In this document: piece after piece, positions 16,950-24,031 of the stretch
Layout: each line of letters starts with the position of its first letter
Numbering within the stretch: the first letter of the stretch is position 1
DNA from: CAZIOH01 sp964540815
GTDB lineage: Bacteria > Myxococcota_A > Polyangia > Fen-1088
NCBI GenBank assembly: GCA_964540815.1
Contig: CAZIOH010000083.1
Coordinates: forward strand, 1 to 29,617
DNA length: 29,617 nt
Direction of reading: 5' to 3'
The notes under the pieces: model-generated
Told to the model about the DNA's origin: nothing
Database searches by the model: none
What the model saw: only the letters and a program-made list of their open reading frames with translations
Translations under genes and position numbers: made by a program

Positions 16950-17519
16950 TCAGGCGCGGCCCACCCGTTCCAGATAGTCGCCGGTGCGGGTGTCGATCTT
17001 GACCACGTCGCCCTCGACGATGAACAGCGGCACCTGGATTGTGGCGCCGGTCGAGATCTTGGCGGGCTTGGTGGTGTTGGTGGAGGTGTCACCGCGGAAG
17101 CCGGGCTCGGTCTCCACGATCTTCTGCTCGATGAAGTTCGGCAAGGTCACGCCAACCGCGCGGTTGTCGAAGAACAGCACCTCGACGGTGATGTTCTCGG
17201 GCATGAAGTCCTTGGCGTCGCCGACGGTCTCGCGGGGGATGCTCACCTGGTCGTAGGTGGAGGTGTCCATGAACACGAAGGCATCGGCGTCACCGTAGAG
17301 GTACTGCATGCTCTTGACCTCCACGTTGGCCTCCTCGAGGCGCTCGCCCGAGCGAAAGTTGCGCTCGAGGACCGCTCCCGAGAGCAGGTTCTTCATTCGC
17401 GTGCGGGTGAACGCCGCCCCCTTGCCCGGCTTGACGAACTGGAACTCGATCACGGTGTAAGGCGCCCCGTCGAGCATGAACTTCAAGCCCTTGCGAATGT
17501 CTGAGGTATCGTACGGCAT
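16950..17519 (-). CDS. efp: Elongation factor P
   Basis: Rescues ribosomes stalled at polyproline. The 189 residues contain the three expected beta domains. The tip loop VKPGKGAAF places Lys33 where the modified lysine of the EpmA-type EF-P lies, and the adjacent epmA gene fits this. DGAPYTVIEF and the C-terminal GDVVKIDTRTGDYLERV are typical. The canonical N-terminus MPYDTSDIRKGLKF makes the ATG at 17519 secure. No Shine-Dalgarno sequence precedes it, and a promoter lies only 11 bases upstream. Confidence 0.97.
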   Translation of the reverse strand: MPYDTSDIRKGLKFMLDGAPYTVIEFQFVKPGKGAAFTRTRMKNLLSGAVLERNFRSGERLEEANVEVKSMQYLYGDADAFVFMDTSTYDQVSIPRETVGDAKDFMPENITVEVLFFDNRAVGVTLPNFIEQKIVETEPGFRGDTSTNTTKPAKISTGATIQVPLFIVEGDVVKIDTRTGDYLERVGRA

Positions 17520-17530
17520 GGGAGCGGGGA

Positions 17531-17557
17531 TTTATCCCGCGCCCCGCGCGACGTCAA
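17531..17557 (-). promoter_or_regulatory. Promoter of efp-epmA, near-leaderless
   Basis: Minus strand: TTGACG (17557-17552), 15-base spacer, GATAAA (17536-17531), or TAAATC with a 17-base spacer. Only 11 bases separate the -10 from the efp ATG, so the transcript would start about 5 bases before the start codon. Readthrough from the tRNA-Met gene upstream is an additional source. Confidence 0.5.
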
Positions 17558-17577
17558 GCGACCGCGTTCGTTTGGGG

Positions 17578-17654
17578 TGGTGGCGGATCAGGGATTCGAA
17601 CCCCGGACCCGGCGCGTATGAAACGCCTGCTCTAACCAACTGAGCTAATCCGCC
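17578..17654 (-). tRNA. tRNA-Met (anticodon CAT), 3' CCA encoded
   Basis: A full cloverleaf can be drawn: acceptor GGCGGAT/ATCCGCC, D-arm GCTC/GAGC, anticodon stem GGCGT/GCGCC with loop TTCATAC, T-loop TTCGAAT. Discriminator A is followed by CCA in the genome. It lacks the three G-C pairs of an initiator anticodon stem, so it is elongator Met, or possibly the CAT tRNA-Ile that is modified to lysidine. Upstream of efp on the same strand. Confidence 0.93.
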
Positions 17655-17691
17655 GGCTACCTCTCGCGCCGACCGGCTCGCGAGGTGCGCG

Positions 17692-17719
17692 ATTTTGCGC
17701 CCGGCGTCCGGTCTGTCAA
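17692..17719 (-). promoter_or_regulatory. Promoter of tRNA-Met
   Basis: Minus strand: perfect TTGACA (17719-17714), 16-base spacer, CAAAAT (17697-17692, four of six consensus). Predicted start about 30 bases before the mature tRNA 5' end. Confidence 0.6.
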
Positions 17720-17821
17720 GTCGAACCGCAGGATCTTTCGGGTTCGTCGCGGGGCTTCCTCGCGGAGTCCTTCCCGAAACCCTCCGGAGCGCACCCTGGG
17801 CAACTTGCCGGATCCTCGGCC

Positions 17822-17850
17822 TTGACGGCGTGCGGCCTCGCACCTATAAC
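17822..17850 (+). promoter_or_regulatory. Promoter of the DUF507 gene, near-leaderless
   Basis: TTGACG (17822-17827), 17-base spacer, TATAAC (17845-17850): five of six matches in each box, the best promoter in the window. The ATG follows 14 bases after the -10, so the leader should be only about 7 bases. Confidence 0.7.
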
Positions 17851-17864
17851 GCGCCTGAAGAACT

Positions 17865-18380
17865 ATGCGGCTTTACAGCGGAAAAATCCCATCCATCGCG
17901 ACGGATATCGTCAAGAGCCTGACCGACGCGGGGGACATCGCGGTCCTCGACCGGACCGAGGCGGAGATGGACGCGCAAGCCGTGCTCAAGGAATACCTGC
18001 GCCTCGATCGGGAGATCACCGACAAGACCAAGGACACCCTGCAGCAACGCGGGTTGCCCTACGAGCAGTTCGGCAAGGTCAAGCGGACGCTGGCCCACGA
18101 GAAGGGGCTCGGGCTCGGCGAAGACGCGCTCGACTGGATGACCAGCCAGATGATCGAGTCCTTCATGCAATCCCCGCACATCGAGGAGATCTTCGCCGAG
18201 GACACGGTGCTCCGCAAGCGCATGGCGGACGTGCTCAAGAAGCACATGCTGGTCGACCAGGAGCTCGACGAGGAGGTGCGCCGCAAGATCCGCAACCTCG
18301 AGGAGGGCACCGCCACCTGGGAGGTCGAGTACGGCAAGGTCCTCGACCAGCTCAAGCGCAACAGGGGATTGGGAAGCTAG
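17865..18380 (+). CDS. DUF507 family protein, two repeated halves
   Basis: Cytoplasmic protein of unknown function, 171 residues, highly charged and probably all-helical. The N-terminus MRLYSGKIPSIATDIV is the family hallmark and fixes the ATG. The chain seems to hold the DUF507 pattern twice: residues about 13-85 end REITDKTKDTLQ...KVKRTLAHEKGLGL, and residues about 95-171 end QELDEEVRRKIRNLEEG...DQLKRNRGLGS, with matching charge patterns. Transcribed alone, convergent with tgt across the inverted-repeat element. Family assignment is firm; a role cannot be inferred. Confidence 0.88.
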   Translation: MRLYSGKIPSIATDIVKSLTDAGDIAVLDRTEAEMDAQAVLKEYLRLDREITDKTKDTLQQRGLPYEQFGKVKRTLAHEKGLGLGEDALDWMTSQMIESFMQSPHIEEIFAEDTVLRKRMADVLKKHMLVDQELDEEVRRKIRNLEEGTATWEVEYGKVLDQLKRNRGLGS

Positions 18381-18400
18381 AAGTGGGGGGTTGCGGCTCG

Positions 18401-18624
18401 TGCGACGGACGGCCGACGATCCGACCCGCTGGCTGCGCCGCACCTGCGGTCCGGTGCTCACATACGCACAAGTATGCTCCGCTCCGGTCCTCGGTGCGGC
18501 TTCGCCATCGGGCCGGCTTGTCGGCCGCCTTCTAACTCGAGCACGGGCTCGAACACGGAACGGGAACCGGACCCGGACTTGCTAGCTGAGCGACCCTTGG
18601 TCGGATCGTCGGCCGTCCGTCGCA
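18401..18624. repeat. 224-bp element with 26-bp perfect terminal inverted repeats
   Basis: The left arm (18401-18426, starting TGCGACGGACGGCC) is the exact reverse complement of the right arm (18599-18624). The 172-base interior has no coding sequence but contains smaller palindromes: CATAC...GTATG near 18461-18476 and GGCCG...CGGCC in the 18510-18530 region, plus GGAACCGG-like direct repeats. It lies entirely in the gap between the convergent DUF507 and tgt genes. This is the form of a miniature inverted-repeat element. I could not find a clear target-site duplication, and no transposase is near. Confidence 0.7.
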
Positions 18625-18645
18625 TGCGCCACGCCCCCTCCTGGC

Positions 18646-19764
18646 TCACGGGGGCTCGGCGGTGAGATACTCATTGCGGTAGGCGGCGTAGGTGCGGGCG
18701 AGGATGGCGGCGCGAGCGCCGCGGGCGAGATCGAGGTAGTGGCGCAGGTTGTGGATGGTGGCGAGCCGGTAATACAGCAGCTCCTTGGCGTGAAACAGGT
18801 GGGCGATGTACGCGCGGCTGTAGGTCGCGCAGCACTCGCAGGGGCAGCCGGGCTCGACGGGGCGGCCGTCGTCGCGGTGGCGGGCGTTGCCCATGTTGAG
18901 GCGGCCACCACGCACGAAGAGCTGCCCGTTGCGGGCGTTGCGGGTGGGCATCACGCAGTCGAACATGTCGATCCCGGCCGCGATCCCGTTCAGGATGTCG
19001 AGCGGCGTGCCCACGCCCATCAGGTAGCGGGGACGGTCGGCTGGCATCTCGCCCGCGATCTCGGCCACCACGGCGTGCATGAGCGGGGGCGGCTCACCGA
19101 CCCCGAGGCCCCCGAGCGCCAGGCCCTCGAACCCGAGCGGCGCCATCTCGGCCAGGTGGGACCGGCGCCGCGCGAGATCCACCGCGCCTTGCACGATGCC
19201 GAAGCGCAACTGCCCTGGGGCGCGCGGAGCCGCCAGGCACCGCCGCGCCCAGCGCGAGGTGCGGGCCATGGCCGCGTCCACCTCGGCAAGCGGGGCGTCC
19301 GAGGGCGGACACTCGTCGAAGGCCATGGCGATGTCGCTGCCGAGCGCCGCCTGGATGGCCATCGCGCGCTCGGGCGTCAGGCGCTGGGTGGCGCCGTCGA
19401 CGTGCGAGCGAAAGGTGACGCCGTCCTCGTCGAGCGTCCGCCGCGAGCGCAGGCTGAAGACCTGAAAGCCGCCGGAGTCGGTCAGGATGGCGCGCGGCCA
19501 GCCCATGAACCGGTGCAGGCCCCCTTGCCCGGCGACGCGCTCGGCGCCCGGGCGCAGCGCCAGGTGATAGGTGTTGCCGAGCAGGATCTGCGCTCCGAGG
19601 GCCAGCACGTCCGCGGAGGACAGAGCCTTCACGCTGCCCTGGGTCCCGACCGGCATGAACACCGGCGTCTCGATCGCGCCGTGGGCGGTGGTGAGCACGG
19701 CGGCCCGGGCCGGGCCATCCTGGCCCACGATGTCGAAGACACTTGCGCCCTCGAAGACACTCAC
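18646..19764 (-). CDS. tgt: Queuine/preQ1 tRNA-guanine transglycosylase
   Basis: Exchanges G34 of GUN-anticodon tRNAs for preQ1 in queuosine synthesis. The 372-residue form starts at GTG 19764, whose GTGA overlaps the queA stop. Motifs: TPVFMPVGTQG, the substrate-binding DSGGFQVFSL (Asp96), GIVQGA, the nucleophile region DMFDCVMPTRNARNG, and the zinc site CPCECCATYSRAYIAHLFHAKE read as CxCxxC...H. All catalytic and zinc residues are present. The open frame upstream of the GTG is an antisense-like extension through queA. Confidence 0.96.
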   Translation of the reverse strand: MSVFEGASVFDIVGQDGPARAAVLTTAHGAIETPVFMPVGTQGSVKALSSADVLALGAQILLGNTYHLALRPGAERVAGQGGLHRFMGWPRAILTDSGGFQVFSLRSRRTLDEDGVTFRSHVDGATQRLTPERAMAIQAALGSDIAMAFDECPPSDAPLAEVDAAMARTSRWARRCLAAPRAPGQLRFGIVQGAVDLARRRSHLAEMAPLGFEGLALGGLGVGEPPPLMHAVVAEIAGEMPADRPRYLMGVGTPLDILNGIAAGIDMFDCVMPTRNARNGQLFVRGGRLNMGNARHRDDGRPVEPGCPCECCATYSRAYIAHLFHAKELLYYRLATIHNLRHYLDLARGARAAILARTYAAYRNEYLTAEPP

Positions 19765-21008
19765 GCGGACCCTCGGATGAACATGGCGTCTCCGTAGCTG
19801 TAGAAGCGATATCCGGCCGCCACCGCCGCCTCGTACGCGGCGTTGACGCGCGCCGGGCCGGCGAAGGCGGCCACCAGCATGAGCAGGGTCGAGCGCGGCA
19901 GGTGAAAGTTGGTGATCAGATCCGTCACGACCTGGAAGCGCGCGTCGGGTGGTCGCAGGTACAGGCGGCTCGAGGCGGTTCCCGCCCGCACGCGCCCATC
20001 GGCCGAAGCACGGGCCGCCGACTCCAGCGTGCGCACCACGGTGGTTCCGACCGCGACGATCGGTCGGGACTCGCGGCGCGCGGCTTCGATGGCAGCGGCC
20101 GCCGGCTCGGTGATGCTGTACCACTCGGGATCCATGCGATGGTCCTCGACGTCATCGACCTTGACGGGACGGAAGGTCCCCGGGCCCACGTGCAACGTCA
20201 CGGTGACGATGTCGTGTCCGGCCGCCCTCAGACCATCGAGCAAGGACCGCGTGAAATGCAACCCCGCGGTCGGTGCGGCCACGGAGCCCGGGGCCTCGGC
20301 ATACACGGTCTGATAGCGGACCCGGTCGAGCGCGCGCGCCCGAGCGTGCTCGGGCTCCCCGGCGGACGGGTTGGGCGGCGCCTGGTCGTCCTCGGTCGTC
20401 CGGCCTTGGGCCACCAAGCGTGCGGCGAGCCGCCGCGCGGAAACCCGCCGCGCGGCAACGATGTACGGCGGGATCGGAATCTCTCCCACGGCCTCGAGCA
20501 CCGACGCGACGGTCTGCCCGACCGGCGGTCGCAGACGCAGACGCACGAGGCCGCCCTCGCCTTCCCTGGCCACGAGGACCACCTCGAGGCCGCCGGGAAA
20601 CACCAGCTCGGCCCCCGGGCGCACCCGCGCGAGGTGCCGACCGATCGCATCCCAGAGCTCCTCGCCGCGGGACGCCGCGTCCGCGGACGTGCCCGCGCCC
20701 GCGCCCGCGCTTGAAGGAAAGGTCGAGGGCTCCGCTTCATCCGAGGCCTCGAGCTTGCGGATCAAGAGGAGCTCCACGTGGCCTCCGGTCTTCCGGTGCC
20801 CGAACAGGCGCGCCGGAAACACCCGGGAGTCGTTGAGGACCACGAGCGATCGCCGTGGAAGCAACGGCTCGAGCTCGGAGAACCGCGTGTGGCTCATCGC
20901 CCCGTCGTTGCGGCCGAGCACCAGCAGGCGCGCGTCGTCCCGACGTTCAGGCGGAAACGCCGCGATGGAGGTTTCCGGGAGGTAAAAATCGAATTCCGAG
21001 GTTTTCAC
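19761..21008 (-). CDS. queA: S-adenosylmethionine:tRNA ribosyltransferase-isomerase
   Basis: Transfers the ribosyl part of SAM onto preQ1-tRNA to make epoxyqueuosine. Motifs: MKTSEFDFYLPE, ERRDDARLLVL, LVVLNDSRVFPARL, APTAGLHFT and NFHLPRSTLLMLV. At 415 residues it is longer than the roughly 340-360 usual. Two low-complexity insertions explain the excess: about 88-114 (Ser/Ala/Gly-rich, SSAGAGAGTSADAAS) and one near 190-205 (QAPPNPSAGEPEHARARA). Both fall between conserved blocks, so activity is expected. Overlaps tgt by four bases. The ATG at 21008 gives the standard N-terminus. Confidence 0.95.
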   Translation of the reverse strand: MKTSEFDFYLPETSIAAFPPERRDDARLLVLGRNDGAMSHTRFSELEPLLPRRSLVVLNDSRVFPARLFGHRKTGGHVELLLIRKLEASDEAEPSTFPSSAGAGAGTSADAASRGEELWDAIGRHLARVRPGAELVFPGGLEVVLVAREGEGGLVRLRLRPPVGQTVASVLEAVGEIPIPPYIVAARRVSARRLAARLVAQGRTTEDDQAPPNPSAGEPEHARARALDRVRYQTVYAEAPGSVAAPTAGLHFTRSLLDGLRAAGHDIVTVTLHVGPGTFRPVKVDDVEDHRMDPEWYSITEPAAAAIEAARRESRPIVAVGTTVVRTLESAARASADGRVRAGTASSRLYLRPPDARFQVVTDLITNFHLPRSTLLMLVAAFAGPARVNAAYEAAVAAGYRFYSYGDAMFIRGSA

Positions 21009-21026
21009 GCGGGGCCTCGAATCACT

Positions 21027-21055
21027 TTGTCGGAAGCTCGCTCACCGACTACAAT
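21027..21055 (+). promoter_or_regulatory. Promoter of the PilZ gene
   Basis: TTGTCG (21027-21032), 17-base spacer, TACAAT (21050-21055, five of six). The ATG lies 17 bases after the -10, giving a leader of roughly 10 bases with no Shine-Dalgarno sequence. Confidence 0.55.
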
Positions 21056-21072
21056 GCGGCAGAAACGCCTAC

Positions 21073-21867
21073 ATGAACATCATCAAGATCCATTTCCGCA
21101 CGGGCGACGAGCTGCTCGAACATTATCTCGGCGATCTTCCTCATGGGGGGCTCTTCATTCCCACCCGCCGAACGCTCACGCCGGGAGAATCGATCGTCGT
21201 CTCCGTGCGCGTGGGTCCACGGCGTGGGCCGGTGTTGTTGAGGAGCTTGGTGGCGTGGCGGCGACCGGGCAAGCACCTCACCAAGACCCGTGCCGGGATC
21301 GGCGTGGAGTTTCTCTCGACCGAGGTTCACAAGCGCGACTACCTGCTCGCGGTGGCGCGCGGCAACACCGCCGAGATGTCGGCGCGCCGTCACCAGCGCC
21401 TGCCCATCGACTTGCCGGTGCACTGGCAGATCCCGGGGACGCTGCAGGACAACCGCGGCGTCCTGCGCGACATCGGCCGCGGGGGAGCCTTCGTGATGAC
21501 CGAGGAGCGGGTGCCGGTCGAGACCGACGTGGTGTTGAAGGTCGCACCGCCCGGGGCGGAGGTCGAGATGCCGGTCTCCGCCCGCATCGCCTGGCTCGCG
21601 CCGCTCGAATCGATCGAGCCGGGGTTCGGCATCGCATGGAAGGCCCGGGATGCCGGCGGCACCCGGCGCATCAAGGAGCTGGTTCGCCGGATGGAGCGCC
21701 TCACCGAGGCCGAGGTCACCGATGAGCTGCCGGGCGATCGTCTCCCGCGTCTCACCCCCGGCGCGACCGCGGTCATCGGCGACGACGCCGCGGCCGGCGG
21801 CGATCTGTCGGCCAAGGAGGCCACCAACGGATCGAACGGACGCCGGCCGGCCTCGTTTCGGGTCTGA
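21073..21867 (+). CDS. Two-domain PilZ protein (putative c-di-GMP receptor)
   Basis: Probably cytoplasmic. The 264 residues contain an N-terminal PilZ-like barrel (about 1-95: DLPHGGLFIPT, GIGVEFL) that lacks an RxxxR motif, and a second domain (about 102-220) with RRHQR (Arg105 and Arg109 form RxxxR) and LRDIGRGGAFV. In classical c-di-GMP binders the latter reads DxSxxG; here the Ser is Gly135, so affinity may be altered. The C-terminal 40 residues are a disordered Ala/Gly/Asp tail. Tandem PilZ-like proteins are numerous in myxobacteria. Convergent with the BamB-like gene 11 bases away. Confidence 0.85.
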   Translation: MNIIKIHFRTGDELLEHYLGDLPHGGLFIPTRRTLTPGESIVVSVRVGPRRGPVLLRSLVAWRRPGKHLTKTRAGIGVEFLSTEVHKRDYLLAVARGNTAEMSARRHQRLPIDLPVHWQIPGTLQDNRGVLRDIGRGGAFVMTEERVPVETDVVLKVAPPGAEVEMPVSARIAWLAPLESIEPGFGIAWKARDAGGTRRIKELVRRMERLTEAEVTDELPGDRLPRLTPGATAVIGDDAAAGGDLSAKEATNGSNGRRPASFRV

Positions 21868-21878
21868 GGAGACAGCCA

Positions 21879-23030
21879 TCAGTCGATGTCGAGCGCGTAC
21901 AGCGTTCCTCCGTTCGACAGCAGGTAGAACCGCTGCGTCGCGGGGTCGTAGGTGCCGCCGGCGCAGACGCCGTTGCCCGGGTTGAACACCTCGAGGAGCC
22001 GTCCGGAAGCCGGCTCGACCACGAACAGCCCGCCCCGACTTCCGCTGAACACCAGGAAGCGCCCGACCGCCTGAGGTGCCGTCATGTCCCCCGCGTCCGG
22101 GAGCCCCTGCCGCCAGAGGATCTGTCCGTCCTGCTTCGCGAGGGCGTGCAGGCCCGAGCGGGGCGAGGCGAAGTAGATCCGCCCGTCGATCAGGCTGAGG
22201 GGACCGACCCCCTCGATCGGCGCGCGCCAGCGGGTGCTGCCGTCCTTGAGGTCGAGCGCATAGACACCGCCGGAGTACGAGGCCGCGAGGACCGTCTCCC
22301 CGTCGAGCACCGGCGTGGAGTCGACGTCGACGAATTGCTCGGAGGTGCCGGCGAGCCCGTGGGCCCAGGCGACCTCGCCGTTCGAGATCTGCAGCGCGAC
22401 CAGGAATCCGTCCGCAAAGCCCGCCAGCAGCTGGCTGCCGTGCAGGCGCGGCCCGCCGTACCCGTGGATGGTGAACCCGTCGGGGGTCTCGCGATCGTAT
22501 TGCCAGCGCCACTTCCCGGTCCGGGCGTCGAGCGCGATCACCTGGTCCGCGGAGCTCGCCAGGTACACGGTGTCGCCTCCCAGCTCGGCGCGCTCGTCGA
22601 TGGCGCCCTTGGCCCGGTAGGTCCAGCGGATGCGGCCGGTGGTGGGCTCGATCGCATAGAACGAGCCGTCGTCGGCCCCCATGTAAACCTGGCCGTGATC
22701 CGGATCCAGCCGGGCCTCGCTGTCGATTCCGCCGGTGGCGGCGGTGGCCCAGTCGATGTGTCCATTCGCGGTGGAGACCCCGACCATCGAGCCAGCGCGC
22801 GACCCGATCACCAGCCGGCCGCCTGCCACCACCCCGACCGCGCACTCCTCGGGGCGCGCCTCGAACAGCTGGTGGGCGTGCAGCTCGACCCGCCAGCGCA
22901 CGTGCACCACCCCCGCTGGCGCCACCCGATCGTCGGGGGGCGCGGCGGTCCGGGTGGTGAGCGAGGCACACCCGAGGCCGAGACTGAGCGCGAGACCGAG
23001 CCCGAGCCGCCCGAGGCGCAGCGTCGTCAT
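21879..23030 (-). CDS. BamB-like PQQ-repeat beta-propeller lipoprotein
   Basis: Predicted outer-membrane lipoprotein with a beta-propeller of PQQ/pyrrolo-quinoline-type blades. The 383-residue reading uses ATG 23030, which gives a signal peptide ending LGLGC (Cys21). Blade motifs recur: GHIDWATA, GRIRWTYRAKG, GKWRWQYDRE, GEVAWAHGLAG, GSTRWRAPIEG and GQILWRQGLPD. It follows a YfgM-like gene, the arrangement found in enterobacterial yfgM-bamB, which supports an outer-membrane assembly role rather than a dehydrogenase one. Identity as functional BamB is inference. Confidence 0.85.
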   Translation of the reverse strand: MTTLRLGRLGLGLALSLGLGCASLTTRTAAPPDDRVAPAGVVHVRWRVELHAHQLFEARPEECAVGVVAGGRLVIGSRAGSMVGVSTANGHIDWATAATGGIDSEARLDPDHGQVYMGADDGSFYAIEPTTGRIRWTYRAKGAIDERAELGGDTVYLASSADQVIALDARTGKWRWQYDRETPDGFTIHGYGGPRLHGSQLLAGFADGFLVALQISNGEVAWAHGLAGTSEQFVDVDSTPVLDGETVLAASYSGGVYALDLKDGSTRWRAPIEGVGPLSLIDGRIYFASPRSGLHALAKQDGQILWRQGLPDAGDMTAPQAVGRFLVFSGSRGGLFVVEPASGRLLEVFNPGNGVCAGGTYDPATQRFYLLSNGGTLYALDID

Positions 23031-23103
23031 CCGCGGGCGGCCGGGCGGCGCGAGCCGCCGCCTCGACCTCGACCTCGGCCAAGCGAGCTCGGTGGCTGGT
23101 GGC

Positions 23104-23901
23104 TCAATTGGCCTCGAGCGACGCCAGGCGGGCCACGATGGTGTCATGGAGCGGGGAATCCGCAACGCCCCTCAGGACCTCGCCGTAGAGCTTGACTGCC
23201 CCGGGCTTGTCGCCCTTCCGCTCGAGCAGGCGAGCCTTCTGGTAGGTCCCTCGATCCTTGTAGAACCCCTGGAGCCGCTTCGAATCCTCGATCAGGGTGT
23301 CCGCCGACTTCAAGGCCCGATCGAGCTCCCCCTTTCCCTCGTAGGCGTAGAGCAGCCCCTCGTTGGCCAGGAAGCGCAGCCGATCGTCGAGCTTGGCGTC
23401 GAGAGCGCCCTTGAAGGCGGTGGTGGCCTCGTCGAAGCGGGCCAGCTGGACCAGGGTGGCCCCCTCGAGCAGGAGGGCCTCGGCCTTGAGGCGAGAGCCC
23501 GAGTGGACCGACAGGAAGCTCCCCACGTCGGTGAGGACCGCGGTCGAGCGCTCGGTCTCGGTCTTGAATCGGTGCACGTCGTCCTTGCCTTTGTCCTTGG
23601 CCCTTTCGGCGGCGGCGCCGACGGCATCCGCCGCGCTCTTGTCGTCGTCGGCGGGCAACAGGTCGGCCGTCGCCATCTGCTGGATGACGGCGAACGCCTG
23701 AGAATCGGTGAGACGCTTGTCGCTGTCGACCTGGCTGAGCACGGCAATCCCTATCACGGCCACCACCCCAGCGACCAAGATCGCGATGGCGGGCTTCTTC
23801 CTTGGACCCACGATCGCGACGATGCGTTGCCAGGCATGGGTCCAGAAATCGACGAACTGGTCCGGGTGCTTCAGCTCCTCGACGATCTTCTTCTTGGGCA
23901 C
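23104..23901 (-). CDS. YfgM-like membrane-anchored TPR protein
   Basis: A single-pass inner-membrane protein with a tetratricopeptide domain outside the cytoplasm. The 265 residues start at GTG 23901 (VPKKKIVEELKHPDQF). One membrane segment lies at about 37-57 (KKPAIAILVAGVVAVIGIAV). TPR-like helices follow: RFDEATTAFKGALDAKL, GELDRALKSADTLIED and GDKPGAVKLYGEVLRG. YfgM acts at the Sec translocon with periplasmic chaperones. Its position 73 bases before the BamB-like gene supports the assignment. No Shine-Dalgarno sequence; a promoter lies about 9 bases upstream. Confidence 0.8.
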   Translation of the reverse strand: MPKKKIVEELKHPDQFVDFWTHAWQRIVAIVGPRKKPAIAILVAGVVAVIGIAVLSQVDSDKRLTDSQAFAVIQQMATADLLPADDDKSAADAVGAAAERAKDKGKDDVHRFKTETERSTAVLTDVGSFLSVHSGSRLKAEALLLEGATLVQLARFDEATTAFKGALDAKLDDRLRFLANEGLLYAYEGKGELDRALKSADTLIEDSKRLQGFYKDRGTYQKARLLERKGDKPGAVKLYGEVLRGVADSPLHDTIVARLASLEAN

Positions 23902-23910
23902 GGCTGCATG

Positions 23911-23940
23911 GCAATAACAGACGGGGGCCGGCACGGTCAA
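23911..23940 (-). promoter_or_regulatory. Promoter of the YfgM-like gene, near-leaderless
   Basis: Minus strand: TTGACC (23940-23935), 18-base spacer, TATTGC (23916-23911). The GTG start is only 9 bases past the -10, so the leader would be 2-4 bases. The -10 is weak in its second half. Confidence 0.4.
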
Positions 23941-23990
23941 CGCGGGCGCCTGGGTCGCGCGCTCCCGTGACGCCGAGATCCGACCCCGAA

Positions 23991-24019
23991 TTGACAGGGC
24001 GGGCCCGAGGGCCTGAAAT
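23991..24019 (+). promoter_or_regulatory. Promoter of the ChbG/HpnK-like gene, near-leaderless
   Basis: Perfect TTGACA (23991-23996), 17-base spacer, TGAAAT (24014-24019, four of six). The ATG follows 12 bases later, so the leader is about 5 bases. Together with the opposite promoter it fills the 130-base divergent gap. Confidence 0.6.
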
Positions 24020-24031
24020 GCGGTGCCGCAA

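Noticed and set aside
17578..17654. Initiator tRNA
   Set aside because: The anticodon stem lacks the three consecutive G-C pairs, and the 5' end forms a normal first pair.
18401..18624. CRISPR array
   Set aside because: There are only two arms, inverted rather than direct, with one long spacer, and no cas genes.
18633..18655. GCCCCC/GGGGGC hairpin over the tgt stop codon as a terminator
   Set aside because: Six-pair stem with an 11-base loop, overlapping coding sequence and without a T-run; expected by chance at this GC content.
18391..18665. Short open frames of about 63 codons inside the inverted-repeat element
   Set aside because: They exist on both strands with no motif, no ribosome-binding site and repeat-derived composition.
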